Origin: Clostridiales bacterium
Lineage (GTDB): Bacteria; Bacillota; Clostridia; Saccharofermentanales; Saccharofermentanaceae
NCBI GenBank assembly: GCA_017451265.1
Contig: JAFSPU010000008.1
Span: 120,258 to 184,257, forward strand
Length of the DNA stretch: 64,000 bases
Direction: 5' to 3'
The position numbers were made by a program, and so were the translations under genes. The notes under the pieces were generated by a model that had not been told where the DNA came from, searched no databases, and saw only the letters and a program-made list of their open reading frames with translations. Shown piece after piece: positions 18,903-27,483 of the stretch; the stretch's first letter is position 1; the number at the start of each line of letters is the position of its first letter.

Positions 18903-21168
18903 CGCCAAAATGGATCTCGGTATTAAGTCCTGCCGCACCTAAGCTGTTTATGAAGTCAGCCGCGGCACTGTTTTCAGAATCATCGAACACCACAGAACCC
19001 GCATTACTGCCCGGGTTTTCTGCGGCATATTTCTTCTCTACATTCTCATACTGCTTCTGCGTACATGAGAAAACATGATTGATGCCTTCTATCTTGAACT
19101 TGATCTCCTGGGACACCTGCTTGAACTCACGGCTTGTACCGAGCTCACGTGCCTCATAAGGATCCTCGCTGTTAAGAATGATATACGCGCCGCCTCCGAG
19201 AAGTGCCAGCCTTGAGCTTGCGAGCACCTGACCTAAGTGTCTGTCCTGCTCATAAACGCGGGACTTGATCTCTATCCAGACCTTCCTGGGATCCGTCTCA
19301 GGCTCGGGCTGCTTGGATCTTACGATCGGAGACTTATCTACAGCAGTGGAAAGAGCCGTCTTCTTTGTCTCTCCTATGCGTCCGGTCGGAGCCTGAAGAT
19401 CGTCGTCAACATCGCCGAAAGCTATGTTTTCTGAAGGAGCTTCCTCCTCCTCGCCGCCTTCATCTAAATCATCCATGGTGTAGTCATCAAGAACAGAATC
19501 GGAAAGGTTAGCGAATATGCCTACCTGGGGAGCGTCGTTATCTGCATCCTCATTAAAAAGCAGGCCGATCTGATTCTCCATGGGCTTGTCTTCCTCGTCG
19601 ATCTCTTCCTCGGCAGGAGCCGATGCGAGCGGCGGGAACGGAATATCCGAAACGGGTTCTTCCGGAATCGTCTGGGGAGCATCAAGCTCTTCATCATCAA
19701 GCTCAGGCTCTTCCGGCGCAGGTGCCGGAGCGGGCTCCGGTTCAGGTGCGGGAGCAGGTGCCGGTTCCACGGGCTTTGCAATAGCAGGTATCGGCTTCTC
19801 CTCCTTAACTTCAGGCGCTTTCGCGATTGGCGCCGTAAAGGGCGAAGGCTTCGCAATGGCGGGGATGTCATCTTCCTTCTTCTGCTCCTCCGCAGGGGCA
19901 GGTGCAGGTTCTTCTGCTTTAGGAGCCTCAGGTGCCGGAGCCGTAGCTGGTTTCTCCTCGCTTACAGCAGCAAAAGGCGACGGCTTCTTAACTGCCGTAC
20001 CTTCGGAAATCTCCTTGGCAGCCTGTGCCTGAAGCTTACTGAAATCGGGGATAACGAGAGGGGCTTCCTCCATCCTTATCTTACGTCCGCAAAGCCTCAG
20101 CATGGCGATCTCAAAGCTAGTCCTTACTGACGGGGACCACTTAAGATCAGAAACAGTCTTCGAGAACGATGAGATGAATCCCGTGAGCGTCTGTGAATTG
20201 GTTAGATTGGCGATCTCATACATGCGCTGCTTGGTCTTGGCAGAAGCTGATATCAGCTGAACAGGATTCGGAACAACCCTTATGATCAGCAGGTTTCTGA
20301 AGAATTCTGCAAGATCCAGCGTGAACTGTATGAAATCTCTTCCGCTGTCTGCGAGCTCCTTGCACTTCACGGGCAGCTTGTCAAAGCTTCCCTCTATAAG
20401 GATAGTCGCAAAATCAGCGATAAAGTCGATGTTTACGGTACCGGTCATCTCTTCGATGGACTCAGGCGTGATGAGTGCTCCGGAAGCCATGGCTGCCGCC
20501 TGATCAAGGAATGAGATGGCGTCTCTCATGGCGCCGTCGCTCATGGACGCGATCAGATCAAGCGCGTCCTCGCTGCAGTTGATCTTCTCTTTCTCGCATA
20601 TGTAAGAAAGTCTGCCCTTAATGGCATCCACGGAGATCCTTCTGAAATCGAATCTCTGGCAGCGGCTTAAGATAGTGGGAGGTATCTGGTGAGGTTCAGT
20701 GGTAGCAAAGAGGAAAACGGCATGTGCCGGCGGCTCCTCGAGGGTCTTAAGGAGGGCGTTAAAAGCCTCCGTGGTGATCATATGAACCTCGTCTATGATA
20801 TATACCTTATGTCTGGCTCTGGAAGGCGCGTAGCTAACCTCCTCACAGATACTTCTTATATTATCTATACTTCTGTTGGAAGCGGCATCGATCTCTATGA
20901 CGTCCATGAGGGAACCGTCCATTATTCCCTTACAGATAGCGCACTCATTACAGGGATTGCCGTTTACGGGATTCTCACAGTTGATAGCTCTGGCGAATAC
21001 ACGGGCGATTGATGTCTTACCCGTACCTCTCTGACCGCAAAACAGATATGCATGTCCTATCTTCCCTGTCTGCACGGTCTTACGGAGTGTAGCCACCGCC
21101 GCTTTCTGTTCTACAATCTCATCGAAGTTTGCCGGTCTGAACTGTCTGTATAGAGCCTGATATTCCAT
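18895..21168 (-). CDS. dnaX: DNA polymerase III subunit gamma/tau
   Basis: 757 aa. Start [19 protein letters not shown], Walker [12 protein letters not shown], zinc cysteines ([16 protein letters not shown]), Walker B-type VYIIDEVHM, sensor region [21 protein letters not shown]. From about 395 to 640 is a long Pro/Ala/Glu-rich linker, followed by a tau-like C-terminal region. ATG 21168 is taken because CGGGAG is spaced six bases before it; an ATG six bases earlier has no spacing. The gene begins just after the SRP RNA. I saw no A-rich slippery site for a frameshifted gamma form. Confidence 0.95.
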   Translation of the reverse strand: MEYQALYRQFRPANFDEIVEQKAAVATLRKTVQTGKIGHAYLFCGQRGTGKTSIARVFARAINCENPVNGNPCNECAICKGIMDGSLMDVIEIDAASNRSIDNIRSICEEVSYAPSRARHKVYIIDEVHMITTEAFNALLKTLEEPPAHAVFLFATTEPHQIPPTILSRCQRFDFRRISVDAIKGRLSYICEKEKINCSEDALDLIASMSDGAMRDAISFLDQAAAMASGALITPESIEEMTGTVNIDFIADFATILIEGSFDKLPVKCKELADSGRDFIQFTLDLAEFFRNLLIIRVVPNPVQLISASAKTKQRMYEIANLTNSQTLTGFISSFSKTVSDLKWSPSVRTSFEIAMLRLCGRKIRMEEAPLVIPDFSKLQAQAAKEISEGTAVKKPSPFAAVSEEKPATAPAPEAPKAEEPAPAPAEEQKKEDDIPAIAKPSPFTAPIAKAPEVKEEKPIPAIAKPVEPAPAPAPEPEPAPAPAPEEPELDDEELDAPQTIPEEPVSDIPFPPLASAPAEEEIDEEDKPMENQIGLLFNEDADNDAPQVGIFANLSDSVLDDYTMDDLDEGGEEEEAPSENIAFGDVDDDLQAPTGRIGETKKTALSTAVDKSPIVRSKQPEPETDPRKVWIEIKSRVYEQDRHLGQVLASSRLALLGGGAYIILNSEDPYEARELGTSREFKQVSQEIKFKIEGINHVFSCTQKQYENVEKKYAAENPGSNAGSVVFDDSENSAAADFINSLGAAGLNTEIHFGDE

Positions 21169-21186
21169 GTTCATCTCCCGTATATC

Positions 21187-21340
21187 AAAAAAGTTCACAC
21201 TATCTGAACTGCAGCCGGACAGGCACCCTCGCGGCACAAACGAAAAACCGCTTACTGCTGCTTCCTTCCGGACCTGACAGGGTTCACGGGATCGAATTGC
21301 ACGAGACCCGACCCCGGCCACAGCTCACATAGTGCGAACT
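21187..21340 (-). ncRNA. ffs: Signal recognition particle RNA (small bacterial/4.5S-like)
   Basis: The minus strand carries the apical hallmark GTCAGGTCCGGAAGGAAGCA (about 21264-21245). The ends pair: GTTCGCACTATGTGAGCTG at the 5' side with GTTCAGATAGTGTGAAC at the 3' side, followed by a T6 run (21192-21187). GGCCGGG pairs with TGTCCGGC. About 150 nt, without an obvious Alu domain. Together with Ffh it targets membrane proteins. Confidence 0.93.
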
Positions 21341-21346
21341 TCATGT

Positions 21347-21355
21347 ATTGTACCA
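21347..21355 (-). promoter_or_regulatory. Extended -10 promoter of the SRP RNA
   Basis: TGG-TACAAT on the minus strand, with the predicted start about seven bases on, matching the folded 5' end of the RNA near 21340. No strong -35. Confidence 0.6.
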
Positions 21356-21379
21356 TACTTCACAAGATCATGCGTAAGC

Positions 21380-22816
21380 TTATTCGTCATCCTCCAGATC
21401 ATCAAGATCCATGGGCCCTGAGGCCTCAATTCCGAGGATCCTGTCGGATTCTTCATCGCTTAATGCGGTGATAGTCCTCATCTTCCCCCGCATGATTCCG
21501 GTGCGGTGCTTTATCTCCCTGGCAGCTTCTGAAGCCTTGTCGATACGCTTCTCGGCGATCGTAGCAGCTTCCTCGAGTTTTTCAAGCTGGCCCTTTGTCG
21601 CTTCAAGAATCTTGCGGACTTCCTCGCTCTTTTTATTAAGAGCCATGTGACGGAATCCGATGGAGATAGTGTTAAGAAGAGCCATTATGGTAGTCGGCCC
21701 CGCTATCATGATGCGCTTGGACTGGCAGTAATCAGACAGACCGTCTATACGCAGAACCTCTGCATAGAGTCCTTCGGTAGGAAGATACATGATCGCATAA
21801 TCAGCCGTATTCGGCGGATCAAGATACTTGTCACTTATGGTTGAAGCTTCCTGCTTGATCCTGTTCATAAGCTCCCCGCGAGCAGCCTTCACGGCTTCCT
21901 CGTCACAATTCTCTGAAGCTTCGGCGATCCTGTTATAGATATCGACCGGGAACTTCGCATCTATGGGAAGATAGGCCGCACCTTCCTCATTGGGAAGCTT
22001 GATCGCATACTCGACACGGTCGGAAGAACCGCTCTTCGTCGCGATATTCTCCTCGTACTGCTCACGCGCCAGCGTCTGCTCCAGAATGCGTCCGAGCTGA
22101 ACCTCACCCCAGTTGCCTCTGGCCTTAACATTACTTAATGTCTTATTAAGGTTAGTGACACCGGAAGAAAGCTGCTGCAATTCACCCAGGCTTTTATACA
22201 GATTAGCCATCTGCTCACCTACCTGCTTAAAGTTCGAATCAAGCCTCTCGTTAAGAGTCTTATCGAGCTTCTCGGTAACAACTCCGCGGATCTCATCAAG
22301 CTTTTTCTCATTAGACTTCGTCATGCTTTCGATCGAAGCCTGCAAAGTCTTATTCATCTGCTCCTGCATCTTAAGCAGGGATTCTCCCTGAGACTTCTGC
22401 ATCTCCATAAGAGAGTCATTGGTGGTCTTCTGAAGCTGCACGATGGTACGGTTCTGACGGTCGGCACTCTCATTCATCTCCTTACGGAATTCGGCGAAGG
22501 AATTATTCTGCGAGCGCGTCATGGCATCCAGACGCTGTGCCTGGTCTTCACGGGTTTCCTTAAGGGAACCTGAAAGCGTATCCTGCAGGGACTTGTTCTG
22601 CACATACTGGTTCTTACTCATCATGTCGAACTGACCCGACACATGCAAAACTGCATCCTTATTCTCATCAAGCTTATCAAGGAGCCTTTCCACCATCTCC
22701 TCCTCATGCCCGTCATCCTCTGTCTCATCAGTTCCCGCCCTGCGCAGGATAACGATGATCATGATACCTATTACGATAAGCACTGAAAGCAGTGCCAGGA
22801 TAATATAGTCAGTCAT
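21380..22816 (-). CDS. rmuC: RmuC family DNA recombination protein
   Basis: 478 aa. One N-terminal membrane helix (YIILALLSVLIVIGIMIIVI), a long coiled coil (about 55-220, many Gln/Lys/Glu), then the RmuC core: VKARGNWGEVQLGRILEQTL, LPIDAKFPVDIYNRI, IMYLPTEGLYAEVLRIDGL. Predicted nuclease-like fold that limits rearrangement at inverted repeats. ATG 22816 has GGAGG eight bases upstream. The promoter region before it is where the IS-bearing insertion sits. Confidence 0.92.
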   Translation of the reverse strand: MTDYIILALLSVLIVIGIMIIVILRRAGTDETEDDGHEEEMVERLLDKLDENKDAVLHVSGQFDMMSKNQYVQNKSLQDTLSGSLKETREDQAQRLDAMTRSQNNSFAEFRKEMNESADRQNRTIVQLQKTTNDSLMEMQKSQGESLLKMQEQMNKTLQASIESMTKSNEKKLDEIRGVVTEKLDKTLNERLDSNFKQVGEQMANLYKSLGELQQLSSGVTNLNKTLSNVKARGNWGEVQLGRILEQTLAREQYEENIATKSGSSDRVEYAIKLPNEEGAAYLPIDAKFPVDIYNRIAEASENCDEEAVKAARGELMNRIKQEASTISDKYLDPPNTADYAIMYLPTEGLYAEVLRIDGLSDYCQSKRIMIAGPTTIMALLNTISIGFRHMALNKKSEEVRKILEATKGQLEKLEEAATIAEKRIDKASEAAREIKHRTGIMRGKMRTITALSDEESDRILGIEASGPMDLDDLEDDE

Positions 22817-22883
22817 TATAAATACCTCCAATACCGTATGATCTCATTCTACGCGCGCACATGTCCCTTTATTGGGATATAAC

Positions 22884-22899
22884 ACCGGCCGTGCCGTTC
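22884..22899 (+). repeat. Left copy of 16-bp direct repeat flanking the insertion
   Basis: ACCGGCCGTGCCGTTC, identical to 24546-24561. Outside it is GATATAAC; outside the right copy is GTGTTATATTG, so removal of the insert restores a palindrome ATATAACAC...GTGTTATAT. It may be a target-site duplication, but 16 bp is longer than the 2-4 bp usual for IS30. Confidence 0.75.
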
Positions 22900-22997
22900 C
22901 TTGAATGTAATTGTTATTTGAAGTTTTTCTCTACTTTTACTCTTACAAATTCAATAATTAGTTTTACAAACCAATCGATTCCAGAAAATAATAAGAC

Positions 22998-24346
22998 ACT
23001 GTCCGGCCTGAAAGGAGCCTAGACATGTCAAAACATTTATCTCTTTCAGACAGAGCTCTGATAGAAAAATTCGTTGCCGAAGATTTTACCTTTGCCTATA
23101 TAGCAAAAAGATTGCATAGATCGCCGGCCACAATCTCGAGAGAAATCAAGCTACATCGTTGCTTCACGGATGAAATACATCCCGATTCAAACGATTGCAT
23201 CAGTTATTCCAAGTGCCTCAAGCAAAACCTGTGTCCTTTTGAAACCCCAAGCACTTGTACGACCAAATGCAAATTCTGTACAGCTTTCGATTGTCGGCCT
23301 CTATGTGAAAGCTATGTATCCAAAATCTGTCCCAAGCTCGACAAGCCTCCATATGTATGCAATGGATGTGACAAAGAACACAGTTGCAAAGCCATTCACG
23401 CTTACTATTCAGCAAATAGAGCTCACAGCTGTTATACAAGAGAACTTAGGGAGTCCAGGAGCGGTATAAGGACGTCCATTGAGGATTTAGAAAGGATCGA
23501 CAACCTGATTTCTCCGTTGATAAAGAAAGGGCAATCTATCAACCATATTTTCGCTACTCACGCTGATGAAATTGGAATATCTGAAAAGACACTATATACA
23601 TACATCAACGAGAACATTTTCCTTATCAACAACTTCGATCTTCCTAAAAAGGTCCGTTACAAGGCAAGAAGAAAGAAAAAGACTGTTCTTACAAGGTTTG
23701 AATACAAATATCGTCGTGGCCGGTCTATCGAAGACTTTCAAGCTTTCACTGCAGCCAATCCGGATCTTCCTATAGTGGAGATGGATACGGTAAAGAGTTC
23801 CAGAGGGTCTTTAAAAACACTGCTTACATTCATCTTTAGAGACAGCAATTTCATGTTGATATTCCTTCTTGACGATGCGACACAAAACAGCGTTGAAGGG
23901 GTATTCGACTGGTTAACTAATCAACTCGGGACAGAAACCTTTCGTCGTATCTTTCCGATTATCCTGACTGACAATGGCGTAGAGTTTAAAAGGCCTCATG
24001 CGTTGGAGTTTAGCGAGATTGGCATAAGGCGCACCCGCATCTTCTACTGCGATCCTCAAGCCTCTTGGCAGAAAGGACACATAGAGAAGAACCACGTCCT
24101 TATACGAAGAATCTTGCCCAAAGGAACATCCTTCCAGAAACTTACGCAAGAGGACATCAATCTCATCACTTGTCACATAAACAGTTTTGCACGCGAAATC
24201 TTTGACAACAAAACGCCATTTGAACTGATGAACAGACCTGAACACAAAAAACTGTTGGACGTTCTCTCACTTCATCAAATTCCCCACGATGAAGTGTGCT
24301 TAAGACCCAGACTACTTAAAAGGTAATTAGCAAATGGCCGGACAGT
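22998..24346 (+). mobile_element. IS30-family insertion sequence
   Basis: About 1.35 kb bounded by perfect 11-bp inverted repeats ACTGTCCGGCC (22998-23008) and GGCCGGACAGT (24336-24346), with one intact transposase gene filling the inside. Between these ends and the 16-bp direct repeats are about 100 bp on the left and 200 bp on the right of AT-rich noncoding DNA, so either the true ends are further out or the IS sits in an older insertion. Confidence 0.75.
23025..24326 (+). CDS. IS30 family transposase
   Basis: 433 aa, full length. N-terminal helix-turn-helix (DRALIEKFVAEDFTFAYIA, then RLHRSPATISREI), a cysteine-rich middle (Cys at CISYSKCLKQNLCP, CTTKCKFCTAFDCRPLC, CNGCDKEHSC) that looks zinc-binding, and a DDE catalytic core: VEMDTVKSSRGS, PIILTDNGVEF, and GHIEKNHVLIRRILPKG. 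All three acidic residues are in place, so it is probably active. AAAGGAG box before ATG 23025. Codon use is more AT-rich than the neighbours, as expected for a mobile gene. Confidence 0.95.
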   Translation: MSKHLSLSDRALIEKFVAEDFTFAYIAKRLHRSPATISREIKLHRCFTDEIHPDSNDCISYSKCLKQNLCPFETPSTCTTKCKFCTAFDCRPLCESYVSKICPKLDKPPYVCNGCDKEHSCKAIHAYYSANRAHSCYTRELRESRSGIRTSIEDLERIDNLISPLIKKGQSINHIFATHADEIGISEKTLYTYINENIFLINNFDLPKKVRYKARRKKKTVLTRFEYKYRRGRSIEDFQAFTAANPDLPIVEMDTVKSSRGSLKTLLTFIFRDSNFMLIFLLDDATQNSVEGVFDWLTNQLGTETFRRIFPIILTDNGVEFKRPHALEFSEIGIRRTRIFYCDPQASWQKGHIEKNHVLIRRILPKGTSFQKLTQEDINLITCHINSFAREIFDNKTPFELMNRPEHKKLLDVLSLHQIPHDEVCLRPRLLKR

Positions 24347-24455
24347 AGAACACATATTCTGTTTTCAGACAGTCGTTGCATTATGTTTTTCAAATCCAAT
24401 GCCTTCTGTCAGGCTTGCCATGCCATTATTACGAGAATATCCAACAGATTACTTG

Positions 24456-24526
24456 GATTCTACATCAGAATTCCGCTCAGAAACACCCTTTTTAGAATGT
24501 ATCTTGAGCGGAATATATCCAGAATC
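24456..24526. repeat. Long imperfect hairpin to the right of the IS
   Basis: ATTCCGCTCA (24470-24479) pairs perfectly with TGAGCGGAAT (24505-24514), and outside it GATTCT (24456-24461) pairs with AGAATC (24521-24526). No ORF covers it. It may be a remnant end structure of an older mobile element. Confidence 0.6.
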
Positions 24527-24545
24527 TAATTTAGTTTTTCATTCA

Positions 24546-24561
24546 ACCGGCCGTGCCGTTC
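24546..24561 (+). repeat. Right copy of 16-bp direct repeat flanking the insertion
   Basis: Second copy of ACCGGCCGTGCCGTTC. It is followed at once by GTGTTATATT, which serves as the likely -10 region for the small membrane protein gene at 24594. Confidence 0.75.
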
Positions 24562-24593
24562 GTGTTATATTGTCTTTAACGGAGGGATAAATC

Positions 24594-24974
24594 ATGATAG
24601 ATGAAGCAGACAGAAGAATAGTAGAGAAGCTCGCGTCCAAGGTCCGTACCGAAAGCATCATTTGGATCGTCATTGCCGTTTTTCAGATACTCAGCATCGT
24701 GGGCATTGCCGTGGGTATTTATAATCTGGTGATAAGCATCATGAACCTCGACACATCAAAGAAGATCCTTCAGTATCCTGTGGGCATCGTCCGCTCATTC
24801 GAGCCGCTTACAGGAAGCATCGTGATACTGTGCATCAACCTTTTCTTCGGCGCATTTATAGGAATCATCGGTTCTCTTTACCACATTTTCGGCGTCAGAG
24901 GCTATGTTATGGAGCACAAAGACGCATTCTTAAGGGTGGAGGCAGCCCTCACAGGACATTCTCCGGCAAATTAA
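24594..24974 (+). CDS. Small membrane protein of unknown function
   Basis: 126 aa. I do not recognise a family. Two clear membrane segments: about 22-48 (IIWIVIAVFQILSIVGIAVG and on) and 73-97 (GSIVILCINLFFGAFIGIIG). Charged N-terminus (DEADRRIVEKLASKVRTE) and a short C-terminal tail. ACGGAGGG box before the ATG. Promoter -10 (TTATAT/TATATT) lies at the right edge of the 16-bp repeat, so the insertion has replaced everything upstream of it. A terminator-like hairpin follows the stop. Confidence 0.75.
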   Translation: MIDEADRRIVEKLASKVRTESIIWIVIAVFQILSIVGIAVGIYNLVISIMNLDTSKKILQYPVGIVRSFEPLTGSIVILCINLFFGAFIGIIGSLYHIFGVRGYVMEHKDAFLRVEAALTGHSPAN

Positions 24975-24976
24975 GA

Positions 24977-24998
24977 GGCACGAATTAATATTCGTGCC
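24977..24998 (+). terminator. Hairpin after the small membrane protein gene
   Basis: Perfect 9-bp stem GGCACGAAT/ATTCGTGCC with a four-base loop, nine bases or less after the stop. The T-run is only TT, so termination may be weak. Confidence 0.55.
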
Positions 24999-25121
24999 TT
25001 GAAAGGAGGGTGTTATGAAGTAAGGAACATTATTGTTTGCACCCTTATCTTAACACTGCCCATGTTTACTTTCAGGGATAAAAAAGGCAAAATGTAGGCA
25101 AACTCGAGGTGAAAATGAGTA

Positions 25122-25382
25122 ATGGTACTTGAAGGCCGCACAACTAAAGGTAACAGACTTCTTAAAATAAAAGAAATAAAATATGAGAACCCGGATGTTA
25201 ACTTCTCTCAGGAGCTGTCCGAGGCTATCGTTATCCTGTGCCGTGAAATGGATATACCCGTTCCTATGTGGATGAAAAAGAACACTCACGAGTTCGCGGC
25301 ATTCCATCAGACCATCTTCTTCGACACGCAGTACCCCGAGAAGGTCAGATTCGACAGTTTTCAGATTAAAATGATAAGGTGA
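25122..25382 (+). CDS. Hypothetical protein, 86 aa
   Basis: No family recognised. Soluble, mixed charge; WMKKNTHEFAAFHQTIFF holds two histidines but no known motif. GAGGTGA (25106-25112) lies nine bases before ATG 25122; an ATG at 25115 in another frame opens only a five-codon ORF. Its stop directly abuts the stop of the convergent FtsB/DivIC-like gene. I trust it as a gene because the box is good and the frame fills the gap exactly. Confidence 0.65.
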   Translation: MVLEGRTTKGNRLLKIKEIKYENPDVNFSQELSEAIVILCREMDIPVPMWMKKNTHEFAAFHQTIFFDTQYPEKVRFDSFQIKMIR

Positions 25383-25712
25383 TCAGCCGCCGGTAGTCCT
25401 GAAGATGATCTCTCCGGGATAGACCATGTCCAGCTGGGATCTGGCGACGTCCTCAATATATGCGGAATCCTGTCCCGCCACGCCCCTTGCAAGGATATTG
25501 TTGTTACGGTCTTCCAAAGCCGCCTTCTGCGCCTCGAGAGCCGCTTTCTCTTCCTCGAGTCTTATCCTCGCCATCCTGACGTCATAATACTTGGTCGCAC
25601 ATAAAACAACGACCACTACGAAAGCAATACACACCAGAGTCATCGGCAGAGAGAAACCGCCGGACCTGCGCCTTACCTTCTTTATCTTCTTAACGTCAGA
25701 AAACTCTTCCAT
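25383..25712 (-). CDS. FtsB/DivIC-like septum formation initiator protein
   Basis: 109 aa. Basic cytoplasmic N-terminus (KKIKKVRRRSG), one membrane helix (LPMTLVCIAFVVVVVLCAT, about 23-41), then an extracellular leucine-zipper-like coiled coil (RLEEEKAALEAQKAALEDRNN) and a conserved short end (ARSQLDMVYPGEIIFR), which matches the ...LGMVxPGE.. end of FtsB/DivIC. These proteins join FtsL and FtsQ/DivIB in the divisome. The position between unrelated genes is not informative. Confidence 0.85.
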   Translation of the reverse strand: MEEFSDVKKIKKVRRRSGGFSLPMTLVCIAFVVVVVLCATKYYDVRMARIRLEEEKAALEAQKAALEDRNNNILARGVAGQDSAYIEDVARSQLDMVYPGEIIFRTTGG

Positions 25713-25783
25713 ACTGCTATTGTATATGAGCGGGCCTCTACTTCGAATAGGTCTGAAGCGTTTTTAATCATAATGTAATCTTA

Positions 25784-25792
25784 TGCTACAAT
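25784..25792 (+). promoter_or_regulatory. Extended -10 with possible leaderless start
   Basis: TGC-TACAAT followed by six bases and the ATG of the metzincin-like gene. There is no SD sequence. Confidence 0.55.
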
Positions 25793-25798
25793 CTGCGT

Positions 25799-26437
25799 AT
25801 GGAGACCAAGCAGACCAACCCCAAACGCCGTTATCCCGTAACACTCGAAGGTGACACCATCACCTGCTATGCGCTTTTCGCAGAGCCTTTGCTGGAGAAG
25901 AATCCCGAGTGGGACATCACTTACGCAGACGCGTGCACGGAAGGCATCACGAAATACTGGGGAGACGCAGGCTTCACGGTAAACATAATCCGAGTTAACA
26001 AGGAAGACCGAGGACCTCACATATGCGTACTCCCTGCCAAGGTGACGGGCACATCCTATGTAATGAGCCGATGGTGGCGCTGGGGCTGGGGCCTTTTCAG
26101 ATCCTCTTTCCACCCCGAGTCGTTCATGATCAACTGGTCCAGAAGGCACCCGGGAAACATACACCTTAACCTGCGCGTAAGGTACGGCAAGAACTGGTTC
26201 ATGCGCGTGTCAGCCCACGAGTTCGGCCACATATTGGGACTCGGTGACGCTTATGCCGCACACTACAGATTCTTTTACGAAGCACCCGGAACACGCGATT
26301 ACATGATGAATCACAACACCGCCGTAAGCCCCGAAGAAGCCGCCATGGTAAGGCGTGCGCAGGAGACCGGAAAGATGCAGTACTTCCCTATAAAATTCTC
26401 TGCCAAGAGGTTTATAAAAGGCGTTTTTAAGCGCTGA
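25799..26437 (+). CDS. Metzincin-like zinc metalloprotease
   Basis: 212 aa. Carries HEFGHILGLGD (about residues 140-150), which fits the metzincin zinc site HExxHxxGxxH/D with Asp as third ligand, followed by a Met-turn candidate YMMNHN. The N-terminal part (TITCYALFAEPLLEKNPEWD) shows no signal peptide and no membrane helix, unusual for metzincins, which are mostly secreted. A Trp/Arg-rich loop (SRWWRWGWGLFRSS) lies before the active site. Leaderless start suspected. Substrate unknown; a cytosolic protease or a protein released by another route are both possible. Confidence 0.75.
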   Translation: METKQTNPKRRYPVTLEGDTITCYALFAEPLLEKNPEWDITYADACTEGITKYWGDAGFTVNIIRVNKEDRGPHICVLPAKVTGTSYVMSRWWRWGWGLFRSSFHPESFMINWSRRHPGNIHLNLRVRYGKNWFMRVSAHEFGHILGLGDAYAAHYRFFYEAPGTRDYMMNHNTAVSPEEAAMVRRAQETGKMQYFPIKFSAKRFIKGVFKR

Positions 26438-26499
26438 TTATATTTGACTCAATCATTTTTTAACTCTTTGTAAACTGTTGTCAGACTGCACTAATTAAA

Positions 26500-26528
26500 T
26501 TGAAAATCATCTTCGCAAGTTGTAATAT
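26500..26528 (+). promoter_or_regulatory. Promoter of the zinc-ribbon/HD protein
   Basis: TTGAAA (26500-26505), 17-base spacer, TAATAT (26523-26528). Leader of about 35 bases with GGAGG before ATG 26568. Confidence 0.6.
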
Positions 26529-26567
26529 ATACACATCGTAAATAAAGATAAATGGAGGCCCTATTTT

Positions 26568-27410
26568 ATGAAAAAGTGTCCCGATTGCGGTATGGTAATT
26601 GCCAATCAGGCTATCAGATGCCCTAAGTGTAAATTCAACTTTGCAGAGTCCAACGATACAAGCGGCGTAGCAGTTCCCGCTGAGGCAGCAGCAGTATCCG
26701 CTGCAGCTACAGGCGTAGCATCAGCTCCTAAGGGTGCCACAGGTATCCTTCCCATGGTTGATGTAAATGCAGGCAACGTTGATGAGCTTTACAACCAGCT
26801 TAAGGCAGCTGTAGTTAAGAGAAAGACAGAGTTCGATCACTTCATCGACTTCCTCGAGAACAGAACTAACTGGCTTACCGCTCCCGCAGAGCTCGAGGGC
26901 CCTCTTGCATGTGACAAGGGACTCCTTATCAGAAGCGTTGCTGTTACTAAGCAGCTTCTCAGAATAAAGGATACTATCATGCCTCAGCTTGATGAAGAGT
27001 CCGCTATCATCATCGGTCTCTTCCACGATGTAGGTAAGGTAGGTATCGAGGGCAAGCCTTATTTCCTCGTTAAGGAATCAGCAGCACCCACTACCACATC
27101 AACATTGGGCCTTTCCTTCTCCACAAGAATCTCTACAACAGATTCCACACCTAAGAATACATACTCCATTAACCCCAAGCTGGTACACATGGACATCGGC
27201 GTAAGAAGCCTCTATCTGGTTTCCCAGTATATGCTCCTCTCCGACGATGAGGCTCAGGCTATCAGCTATGCTACTAACGTAGCTTCTTTGGGCGGAAACC
27301 TCTCACCTTATACACTTATCCTCAAGACTGCAGTAGATCTTCAGGCTAATGTATATGAGAATCCTGACACTGTTGCAAGCTACAGCTTTACAGTTATTGA
27401 ACCTAAGTAA
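26568..27410 (+). CDS. Zinc-ribbon protein with degenerate HD domain
   Basis: 280 aa. Residues 1-25: zinc ribbon MKKCPDCGMVIANQAIRCPKC. Then an Ala-rich linker (40-65) and an HD-like region with SAIIIGLFHDVGKVG (about 145-158), the HD pair of phosphohydrolases. The first metal histidine of the HD fold, expected in the preceding helix, is an arginine or absent (LLIRSVAVTKQLLR), so activity is doubtful. Codon use is strongly biased to a few preferred codons, suggesting high expression. Own promoter and terminator, so a single-gene unit. Confidence 0.7.
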   Translation: MKKCPDCGMVIANQAIRCPKCKFNFAESNDTSGVAVPAEAAAVSAAATGVASAPKGATGILPMVDVNAGNVDELYNQLKAAVVKRKTEFDHFIDFLENRTNWLTAPAELEGPLACDKGLLIRSVAVTKQLLRIKDTIMPQLDEESAIIIGLFHDVGKVGIEGKPYFLVKESAAPTTTSTLGLSFSTRISTTDSTPKNTYSINPKLVHMDIGVRSLYLVSQYMLLSDDEAQAISYATNVASLGGNLSPYTLILKTAVDLQANVYENPDTVASYSFTVIEPK

Positions 27411-27437
27411 AATCATTCTTTATACTCCATTTCTTTT

Positions 27438-27469
27438 CCCCGCCGCTTATTTATAACGGCGGGGTTTCT
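27438..27469 (+). terminator. Terminator after the zinc-ribbon/HD gene
   Basis: Perfect 8-bp stem CCCCGCCG/CGGCGGGG with an 11-base loop, then TTTCT. The next gene starts 15-20 bases on. Confidence 0.8.
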
Positions 27470-27483
27470 ATGTAAAGGACTTT

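Noticed and set aside
18895-21168. Programmed frameshift in dnaX producing gamma
   Set aside because: I saw no A AAA AAG-type slippery site with a following hairpin.
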